From assembly GCA_004556255.1 (NCBI GenBank), contig SFHY01000049.1, positions 1 to 8,462 of the forward strand: a stretch of 8,462 bases of DNA, in the 5' to 3' direction. Origin of the DNA: Lactobacillus delbrueckii (GTDB lineage Bacteria; Bacillota; Bacilli; Lactobacillales; Lactobacillaceae). A program made the position numbers and the translations under genes. The notes beneath the pieces were generated by a model, which did no database searches, was not told the DNA's origin, and was given only the letters and a program-made list of their open reading frames with translations. Positions 1-4,318 of this stretch are shown piece after piece; position 1 is the stretch's first letter; the number at the start of each line of letters is the position of its first letter.

Positions 1-37
1 CTCTAGCATGAACGTTTTCAATAACAACCTTGGTCAT
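1..37 (-). CDS. eno: Enolase, N-terminal fragment (gene runs off the left edge)
   Basis: Only the first 12 codons are in the window, reading MTKVVIENVHAR on the minus strand. Lactobacillus enolases begin with a very similar stretch (I-E-x-V-H-A before the conserved DSRGNPT motif, which would lie outside the window). Enolase converts 2-phosphoglycerate to phosphoenolpyruvate in glycolysis, in the cytoplasm. The ATG at 37-35 is preceded by a strong AAGGAGGA ribosome binding site (complement of 45-52) at good spacing. A promoter and a cre operator lie further upstream, as expected for a highly expressed, CcpA-controlled glycolytic gene. The identification rests on 12 residues plus this context, so another protein cannot be fully excluded. 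Confidence 0.7.
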   Translation of the reverse strand, partial: MTKVVIENVHAR

Positions 38-117
38 TAAAAAATCCTCCTTAAAATACGCTGGCGGAGGAATTCTCCGACAGCAAGAGCATTCGCTCTG
101 TAATTATTTACAAGTTC

Positions 118-146
118 ATTATAGTATAAGCTTGTGAATCCGTAAA
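118..146 (-). promoter_or_regulatory. Promoter of eno (sigma-A type)
   Basis: On the minus strand there is a perfect -10 TATAAT (complement of 118-123). A -35-like TTTACG (complement of 141-146) lies upstream with a 17-bp spacer. Transcription would start near 111, giving a leader of about 70 nt before the enolase ATG. The -35 is imperfect, which fits a promoter helped by an activator; a cre site lies directly upstream. Confidence 0.6.
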
Positions 147-157
147 CAGCTAGTTTT

Positions 158-172
158 TTGAAAACGATTCCA
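158..172. promoter_or_regulatory. Catabolite-responsive element (cre) upstream of eno
   Basis: The plus strand reads TTGAAAACGATTCCA, matching every fixed position of the consensus WTGNAANCGNWNNCW bound by CcpA with HPr-Ser-P. It starts 12 bp upstream of the eno -35, centred about 54 bp before the predicted start of transcription. That is the usual place for CcpA activation rather than repression. CcpA activation of glycolytic genes is established in lactic acid bacteria; its action here is inferred. Confidence 0.6.
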
Positions 173-230
173 AAAACCGCTTTTTTACAAATTTTACTTT
201 TTGCTAAGAAAGTTTGGTAAAAATCCAAGT

Positions 231-245
231 TTGAAAGCGGTTAGT
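231..245. promoter_or_regulatory. Second cre-like sequence between eno and degV
   Basis: The plus strand reads TTGAAAGCGGTTAGT. It matches the 15-position cre consensus WTGNAANCGNWNNCW except for G in place of the conserved C near the 3' end. Its centre is 73 bp from the centre of the better cre at 158-172, close to seven helical turns. It also lies about 50 bp upstream of the putative degV start of transcription. It could be an auxiliary CcpA site for either gene, or chance in an AT-rich spacer. Confidence 0.3.
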
Positions 246-272
246 GAAAAAATCCCCCGGTTAAGGAAAAAC

Positions 273-281
273 TGTTAAAAT
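273..281 (+). promoter_or_regulatory. Putative degV promoter (extended -10)
   Basis: TGT-TAAAAT is an extended -10 element (TGn followed by a 5/6 match to TATAAT), 62 bp before the degV ATG. No convincing -35 is visible at 16-18 bp, where the sequence is a C run. The resulting leader contains a short hairpin (GGCAG 300-304 pairing with CTGCC 311-315, loop of 6). Confidence 0.3.
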
Positions 282-343
282 AGATTTAGAAACAGACAAG
301 GCAGGAAAAGCTGCCAGAGACAATGTAGAATCGGGATAATATT

Positions 344-1180
344 ATGGAAAACGTGAGACTGATAGTTGATTCAAGCGCCAATACTTTGACTGACCCAAGC
401 CGCGGCCTTGAGGTCGTGCCCCTGACTTTAACCATCGGCCAGGAAAATTGGCTGGATGACGAGCAGCTGGACATGGGCGCTTTTTTGAACAAGATGGAGG
501 CCAGCCGGGAGGCAGGCAAGACTGCCGCGCCAAGCATTCAGCGCTGGCTGGACAGTTTGGAGGGCTGCGAGAAGGCAGTGATCGTGACGATTACCAGCGG
601 CTTGTCGGGGACCTACTCTTCCGCCTTGCAGGCCAGAGACATCTATTTAGAGACCCACCCGCATGTCCAGATCGTGGTCGTTGACTCCCGGTCAGCCGGT
701 CCGGAACTGGAAGTAATCCTGGAAGGGATCGAAAGCATTCTTAAAGATGACAAGCTCCGCTTTGCTGACTTGGAAGCCAGAATTGCCGAGTACCGGACCA
801 AAACGCATTTGCTTTTCGTCCTCCAGTCCCTGCGAAACCTGTCCTTAAACGGCCGGGTGTCGCCAGCCGTGGCCAAAATTGCGGGGATGCTGAAGATCAA
901 TTTAATCGGGACGGCCAGTGTTGACGGTGACTTGCAGCCTTTGACCAAGGCCAGAGGGATGAAGAAGGCCCTGCGGGAACTGGTCAAGCAGATGAAGGAA
1001 GAAAAGTACCAGGGCGGCCGGGTCGTGATTGACCACTGCGAAAACGAAGCTGATGCTGAGAAGCTGAAGGAACTGCTGCTAGCAGAATATCCGGAGGCTG
1101 AGATTACCATCCGGCCAATGCGGGGCCTGTGCTCTTTCTACGCGGAAAGAGGGGGGCTCATGGTCGGCTTTCACAATTAA
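344..1180 (+). CDS. DegV family fatty-acid-binding protein
   Basis: A 278-residue protein of the usual DegV length. DegV proteins bind a fatty acid; in Firmicutes such proteins (FakB) present it to the kinase FakA for acyl-phosphate formation in phospholipid synthesis. Family landmarks appear in order: an N-terminal VDSSAN motif (8-13), VVPLTLTI (24-31), KTAAPS (59-64, usually KTSxPS), ITSGLSGTYSSA (83-94) that contacts the acyl carboxylate, VVDSRSAGPE (112-121), and LRNLSLNGRVSP (163-174). LSLNGR is a variant of the usual GGR loop. The C-terminus GLCSFYAERGGLMVGF (261-276) differs from the classical GPG form. The start codon has only a weak upstream SD (GGGA at about 333-336), but an in-frame stop at 326-328 excludes a longer start. 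It stands alone, divergent to eno and convergent with the PAP2 gene. No fakA is visible here, so its partner must be elsewhere. Confidence 0.93.
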   Translation: MENVRLIVDSSANTLTDPSRGLEVVPLTLTIGQENWLDDEQLDMGAFLNKMEASREAGKTAAPSIQRWLDSLEGCEKAVIVTITSGLSGTYSSALQARDIYLETHPHVQIVVVDSRSAGPELEVILEGIESILKDDKLRFADLEARIAEYRTKTHLLFVLQSLRNLSLNGRVSPAVAKIAGMLKINLIGTASVDGDLQPLTKARGMKKALRELVKQMKEEKYQGGRVVIDHCENEADAEKLKELLLAEYPEAEITIRPMRGLCSFYAERGGLMVGFHN

Positions 1181-1193
1181 TAAGCTGCAAAAT

Positions 1194-1235
1194 AAAAAAT
1201 CCAGGGTTCTGTTAAGTTAGAACTCTGGATTTTTT
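1194..1235. terminator. Bidirectional rho-independent terminator between degV and the PAP2 gene
   Basis: A 17-bp stem, with left arm 1194-1210 and right arm 1219-1235, has an 8-nt loop and a single G-U wobble. The arms begin with six A and end with six T, so the hairpin has a U tract when transcribed from either strand. It lies 13 bp after the degV stop and about 40 bp after the end of the convergent PAP2 gene. Confidence 0.92.
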
Positions 1236-1275
1236 GCTCCTATATATCGTTATCGTCTCTGTTATGTACTATCTT

Positions 1276-1863
1276 TTACTTCAAAAAGAGGGCAGCATAG
1301 ATTGTCTGCACTACTGTAAAGCAAAAGACCGACAAGGCCACGGCCCCCAGGACGTCTGACGGGTAGTGGGCCCGGAGGTTAAGGCGGGAGATAACCACAA
1401 AAAGCCAGTAGACCAAAAGAATTAGGGCAAAGAACTGGTCAAATTCCCGTCTGAGCAGGGCGTAAAGGATGAGGCACATGGTCGTTGCCCCTAAGACATG
1501 GCCGCTGGGGAAGCTGTAGCCTTCTTCTTCAGACAGGTGGGCATGAGGGCGGCTCCGCTTGACCAGGTGCTTGACGATAAAACCGGCGGCATCGGTCACG
1601 CCTAAGGTAGCCAGGACCCAAAGGCCGAGCCGGTAATTGTCTTCGTTTAAAAGCAGGCCGGCAATCAAGACGTCCCAGACAATGACCAGCTTGGGCTCGT
1701 TGATGAAGGCGATGATCTTCCAAAAAATATTCTTCTGCGTCCGCACCAGTTTCTTGTGCAGCTTCCGGTCCAGGCGGTTGAAGGCCGGGGAATAGAGAAT
1801 GTTGAGGATCAAGACCAGCAGGACCAGCCCTGAGATTGTCAGTGAGATAAGGTCGACTTGCAA
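1276..1863 (-). CDS. PAP2-family membrane phosphatase
   Basis: A 195-residue integral membrane protein with the full three-part acid phosphatase signature. K98-x6-R105-P106 is followed by P119-S-G-H122 and then S159-R160-x5-H166-x3-D170. H122 and H166 would be the general acid and the nucleophile. The family removes phosphate from lipid phosphates such as phosphatidic acid, phosphatidylglycerophosphate or undecaprenyl pyrophosphate, with the active site facing outside. Hydrophobic segments lie near residues 5-23, 58-72, 80-97, 122-137, 143-158 and 170-193. The start is TTG at 1863-1861 with AAGGA about 10 bp upstream. An in-frame TAG at 1881-1879 excludes other upstream starts, and a nearby ATG (1871) is in a different frame. 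It is monocistronic and convergent with degV. Exact substrate unknown; an UppP/BacA-type role in cell-wall lipid recycling is possible. Confidence 0.92.
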   Translation of the reverse strand: MQVDLISLTISGLVLLVLILNILYSPAFNRLDRKLHKKLVRTQKNIFWKIIAFINEPKLVIVWDVLIAGLLLNEDNYRLGLWVLATLGVTDAAGFIVKHLVKRSRPHAHLSEEEGYSFPSGHVLGATTMCLILYALLRREFDQFFALILLVYWLFVVISRLNLRAHYPSDVLGAVALSVFCFTVVQTIYAALFLK

Positions 1864-1930
1864 ATTTTCATTTTCCTTCTAGCAAAACTTGACTTGTCCG
1901 GATAAAAACAAGCGGACTTTTACGGAAAAT

Positions 1931-1959
1931 ATTCTACACGTCCCCGGCTGGAAAATCAA
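1931..1959 (-). promoter_or_regulatory. Putative promoter of the PAP2 gene
   Basis: On the minus strand TTGATT (complement of 1954-1959) and TAGAAT (complement of 1931-1936) are separated by exactly 17 bp. They match the sigma-A consensus at 4/6 and 5/6. Transcription would start near 1924, giving a leader of about 60 nt before the TTG start. Confidence 0.5.
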
Positions 1960-2006
1960 CCAATACCGGAAGCGCATACAAAGATGATAAAAGTTGGCCG
2001 AAATCA

Positions 2007-2021
2007 ATGAAACCGCTTGCT
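2007..2021. promoter_or_regulatory. cre site upstream of the ComK-like gene
   Basis: The plus strand reads ATGAAACCGCTTGCT, matching all fixed positions of WTGNAANCGNWNNCW. It abuts the putative -35 (TTCACA, 2021-2026) of the gene starting at 2109. A CcpA complex here would be expected to block RNA polymerase, so repression on rapidly used sugars is the natural reading. Whether the site works in vivo is inferred. Confidence 0.5.
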
Positions 2022-2050
2022 TCACAAAGACCTTTTTGTTAAATTAGACT
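2021..2050 (+). promoter_or_regulatory. Putative promoter of the ComK-like gene
   Basis: TTCACA (2021-2026, 5/6 to TTGACA) is followed after 18 bp by TAGACT (2045-2050, 4/6 to TATAAT). A rival -10, TATAAA at 2069-2074, has no good -35. The promoter is weak by consensus, as expected for a regulated gene. The first AGGAG of the leader follows at 2051. Confidence 0.3.
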
Positions 2051-2108
2051 AGGAGAAAAATAACAACATATAAACGGTAAATAGTGTTAGGAGCTTATTT
2101 AGGAGAAA

Positions 2109-2933
2109 ATGAGAACGAGAAAGAAAATTTGCGATATGAATGTGGCGGTGGTTGACCGGCAGAATCTGCCTGCCTTACTGGCCAGCGGGAAAATAGCGGC
2201 CCAGGCAGATGAAAACTACCAGATAAATCCGAAGACGGTCGCGGCCTACGACTTCCAGATGGACCTGCTTTTGGGCAAGTACCGGACGATCGTTTATGAC
2301 GCTGCTGCCGGCTGGGTCTTGCTTAAAAAGAAGACTTGCCGCCGCCTGGTTCATGAACTGAGAAAGAAGGAGCCAGCTCACGAACTGACTATTAAAAAGC
2401 AGCTCTGCCGGCAGATCGGAATGTCTGATCAGTACGTCCAGTCTTTTGGCTCACATGCCTATTTCTCTTTTTTCATCATGCGCCACAAGCCGCTTGACCT
2501 GGTAGGCCTGCACCAGATAAAGCTGTTTGAGTGCCTTGACAATCACGGTCTTTTTCTGACTTTAGACCGGCAGTACTGCTTTAGCCTGGAGATGCCCAGA
2601 CAATCTGGCCGGGGCCAGCAGATCCTGCAGGACTGCATTACCCACAATGCTGCCTTCTTGCACCTGGCCAGCGCCCGGGCAGCCAGCTGGGGCTGCCAGT
2701 TAAAGCCGGTCAGCCGCAAGTCTCTCTTAAACGACCCGGCTTATATCAGACAAAGCCGGCTGGCGGAAATCAAGGCCATGGATCCCCGGCAGATTTTGGA
2801 AGAAGCAGAGGACAACTACTTAAACTATTGCTCAGAGGAATTTTTGAAGGAATTCCGGGCCTGGAACTGGGGCAAGCAGGACATGCGGCAGTTGATCAAC
2901 TACTGCAATAAGTCCTTTAATGAAATCAAATAA
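2109..2933 (+). CDS. Uncharacterised protein, possibly ComK-like
   Basis: A 274-residue soluble protein with no signal peptide or membrane segment. I do not recognise it firmly. Residues about 59-180 resemble the layout of ComK, the competence transcription factor of Bacillus. A segment beginning TIVYDAAAGWVLL leads, after about the same number of residues as in ComK, to FFIMRHKPLDLVGLHQIKLF (121-140). In ComK this position holds the FPT...CxWI..xHI block. Next comes LFLTLDRQYCFSLEMP (148-163), like the ComK strand pair around its NGK/NGQ turn, and then a Q-rich helix (170-177). The ComK cysteine before the W and the FPT motif are not kept. About 75 residues at the C-terminus (200-274), rich in Asn, Tyr and Trp, have no counterpart in ComK. 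The ATG has AGGAG only 3 bp upstream; a second ATG at codon 10 (2136) lacks an SD. It is monocistronic, with a cre upstream and a terminator shared with lysR. Being a gene is near certain; the function is weak inference. Confidence 0.6.
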   Translation: MRTRKKICDMNVAVVDRQNLPALLASGKIAAQADENYQINPKTVAAYDFQMDLLLGKYRTIVYDAAAGWVLLKKKTCRRLVHELRKKEPAHELTIKKQLCRQIGMSDQYVQSFGSHAYFSFFIMRHKPLDLVGLHQIKLFECLDNHGLFLTLDRQYCFSLEMPRQSGRGQQILQDCITHNAAFLHLASARAASWGCQLKPVSRKSLLNDPAYIRQSRLAEIKAMDPRQILEEAEDNYLNYCSEEFLKEFRAWNWGKQDMRQLINYCNKSFNEIK

Positions 2934-2955
2934 CTCAAGGCGAAAAAACAGCAAT

Positions 2956-2988
2956 AAAAAATGCTCATCAACCGATGAGCATTTTTTT
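2956..2988. terminator. Bidirectional terminator between the ComK-like gene and lysR
   Basis: A perfect 14-bp stem (2956-2969 pairing with 2974-2987) has the 4-nt loop AACC. The core is ATGCTCATC/GATGAGCAT flanked by six A and seven T, so it ends transcription from both sides. It sits 22 bp after the stop at 2933 and 15 bp after the stop of lysR on the other strand. Confidence 0.93.
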
Positions 2989-3002
2989 GTATACTTATAA
3001 TC

Positions 3003-3905
3003 TTAGCCCAGCTTTTGTGCCTTGAGCCAGTTCATCAAGTCCAGGACGTGTTCGTTGAGGACGTCCTTGCAAGTGAAGAGGGTTAGGTCTGAGCTGACCT
3101 TGACGTCCAGGGGAACCCGCTTTAGGCCATTGACTTCGCAATTGTCGTCATCAAGCGGGCCGGTGTACGGCTGGATAGCCAGGCCCTGCTGGGTGTAAAC
3201 CATCATGGTTTGCGCCACGACATTGTTGGCAAAGAAGATCCGGCTTTGCTTGCAGTTCTTTTCAATCCGGTCCTGCATTAAGGTAATCAGCGGTGATGAA
3301 CAAGAAAGGTCCAGGAAGACCAGGTCCTTGCCGTCCAGGTCCTTTTCTGAAAGCAGGTCCTTTTCAGCCAGAGGGTGGTCATTTGGCACCAGGGTGCACC
3401 ACTTCAACTTGCCGATCGTGTAGGCGGTGAAGTCCGGGAATTTCGGCATGGCTTCCGGAGTTGATAAGACCAGGTCAAGCTCGTGGGAGGCCAGCTTCTC
3501 AAAGAGAACCGGGCTGCTTTCAACGAAGAATTCGATGTTGACGGTGTCGCGGCTCCTGCGGAACTGGCGGATGAGGCCAGGCAGCATCAGCTGTTCGGCC
3601 AGAATCCCGATTAAGCCGACCTTCAAGGTGATTTGCCCCTCTGACATAGCGATCCGCTTGGCCTTGGAAACAGCGGTCCGGTAGTCGTTCAATTCGTTCT
3701 TGATGCTGTTATATAAGGATCGGCCGGCCGGGGTCAGCAGCATCTTGCGGCGGGAGCGGCTGAACAGCTGGTAGCCCAGTTGCTTCTCGATTGAGGATAT
3801 GGCCAGGGAAACCGCTGGCTGGGACATGTTCATGTTTTGTGCAGTCTTGGTAAAGCTCTGCGTCTGCGCGGCGTTTACAAAGATCTCTAGGTGTTCGATT
3901 CTCAC
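3003..3905 (-). CDS. LysR-family transcriptional regulator
   Basis: A 300-residue protein of standard LysR length. Residues 1-60 form the winged helix-turn-helix with the family pattern: LEIFV at 6-10, then SFTKTAQNMNMSQPAVSLAI at about 17-36, IEKQLGYQLFSR, and a wing ending LTPAGR. A linker helix (about 65-88) and a periplasmic-binding-like effector domain (about 92-295) follow. The effector is unknown. The start is GTG at 3905-3903. An upstream in-frame TGA excludes an earlier start, and GAGGAG lies about 12 bp upstream, rather far. It faces away from the ABC exporter operon across a 413-bp spacer. LysR proteins commonly control the divergent gene and themselves, so control of the exporter is plausible, but only from arrangement. 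It ends convergently on the terminator shared with the ComK-like gene. Confidence 0.94.
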   Translation of the reverse strand: MRIEHLEIFVNAAQTQSFTKTAQNMNMSQPAVSLAISSIEKQLGYQLFSRSRRKMLLTPAGRSLYNSIKNELNDYRTAVSKAKRIAMSEGQITLKVGLIGILAEQLMLPGLIRQFRRSRDTVNIEFFVESSPVLFEKLASHELDLVLSTPEAMPKFPDFTAYTIGKLKWCTLVPNDHPLAEKDLLSEKDLDGKDLVFLDLSCSSPLITLMQDRIEKNCKQSRIFFANNVVAQTMMVYTQQGLAIQPYTGPLDDDNCEVNGLKRVPLDVKVSSDLTLFTCKDVLNEHVLDLMNWLKAQKLG

Positions 3906-3954
3906 GGGTTTACTAAGCTCCTCATAATAAAAAGATTGAAATGTCAGATATATA

Positions 3955-3968
3955 TGCTACGCGTATCA
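3955..3968. promoter_or_regulatory. Dyad upstream of lysR
   Basis: The 14-bp sequence TGcTACGCGTAtCA is an inverted repeat built on the 8-bp palindrome TACGCGTA, with one mismatched pair. It is centred about 56 bp upstream of the lysR GTG. Its GC core stands out in a very AT-rich spacer. It could be the autoregulatory operator, though it does not fit the classical LysR box T-N11-A. Confidence 0.35.
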
Positions 3969-3976
3969 AACAGTTC

Positions 3977-3994
3977 TGATATAATAATATATCA
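3977..3994. promoter_or_regulatory. Perfect AT-rich dyad upstream of lysR
   Basis: TGATATA (3977-3983) and TATATCA (3988-3994) form perfect 7-bp inverted arms around ATAA. The centre lies 24 bp from that of the neighbouring dyad at 3955-3968. It could be a second regulator half of the lysR region. AT-rich palindromes also arise by chance in such sequence. Confidence 0.3.
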
Positions 3995-4210
3995 ATTCCT
4001 CAAGAAATAAAAACACTTGTTATTAAAAAAATCGAAACTTTTAAAAAAAGCAATTTTTCCCTAACAATTTCTAATTTTCCCGCTTAAAAAAGCTGCCGGG
4101 CAAAAGAAATTGAGCTATTAACAATAAAAAAGTGTTTATTCTTAGTATTATGACTAAACTTTATTGCTAATTCTGACAAAAATCAAGTGGTAAACTCGGA
4201 AAAATGATCG

Positions 4211-4244
4211 ATTTAGAAATAAATTTAGAAATAAATTTAGAAAT
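4211..4244 (+). repeat. 12-bp tandem direct repeat (2.8 copies)
   Basis: The unit ATTTAGAAATAA occurs at 4211-4222 and 4223-4234, followed by ten bases of a third copy at 4235-4244. All copies are identical. The array ends 33 bp upstream of the extended -10 of the exporter operon. It could be an operator array, an AT-rich UP-type element, or a slippage product. The repeat unit is far too short and unspaced for CRISPR. Confidence 0.9.
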
Positions 4245-4276
4245 TTGTACTTGTTGATTTTAATAAGAATAAAGTA

Positions 4277-4285
4277 TGATAGAAT
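4277..4285 (+). promoter_or_regulatory. Putative promoter of the ABC exporter operon
   Basis: TGA-TAGAAT is an extended -10 (TGn plus a 5/6 hexamer). Possible -35 sequences are TTGATT (4254-4259) or TTGTTG (4251-4256), neither ideally spaced. An overlapping hexamer TATGAT (4275-4280) would give spacers of 15 and 18 bp. Transcription would start near 4292, leaving a short leader with AAGGAAG at 4306-4312 before the ATG at 4319. Confidence 0.45.
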
Positions 4286-4318
4286 TTCGAAGTATCAAAT
4301 AAATTAAGGAAGTGGAAC

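Larger units (their letters stand above)
3906..4318. other. AT-rich divergent intergenic region (lysR / ABC exporter)
   Basis: These 413 bp hold no open reading frame that I can support; the ATG at 4150, for example, runs only six codons. The base composition is far more AT-rich than the flanking genes. From left to right I see two dyads near lysR (3955-3968, 3977-3994), a separated inverted pair AAACACTT (4011-4018) / AAGTGTTT (4130-4137), a dyad TTAGT-N6-ACTAA (4142-4157), a 12-bp tandem repeat (4211-4244) and the exporter promoter (4277-4285). No T-box, riboswitch or tRNA pattern was recognised. I could not place a convincing lysR promoter. Confidence 0.6.

Noticed and set aside
37..228. 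63-codon open frame on the minus strand upstream of eno
   Set aside because: It covers the eno promoter and cre, has no ribosome site, and its residues resemble no protein I know. Translated AT-rich spacer is the better explanation.
323..328. Start-stop mini-frame ATG TAG just before degV
   Set aside because: The nearest SD-like sequence is about 16 bases away, too far to support initiation, and nothing else suggests a function.
643..1110. 155-codon open frame on the minus strand inside degV
   Set aside because: It is a Ser/Phe-rich shadow of the degV reading frame, which shows clear family motifs along its whole length.
1890..1920. Inverted GTCCG...CGGAC upstream of the PAP2 gene as a terminator or operator
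   Set aside because: The arms are only 5 bp with a 12-bp spacer and no T tract. This is within chance expectation.
4211..4244. CRISPR-like repeats
   Set aside because: The unit is 12 bp with no spacers and no cas genes nearby. It is a simple tandem repeat.
3906..4318. T-box or riboswitch in the long leader of the exporter operon
   Set aside because: No T-box sequence, specifier structure or known aptamer core was seen, and the likely promoter lies close to the first gene, leaving only a short leader.
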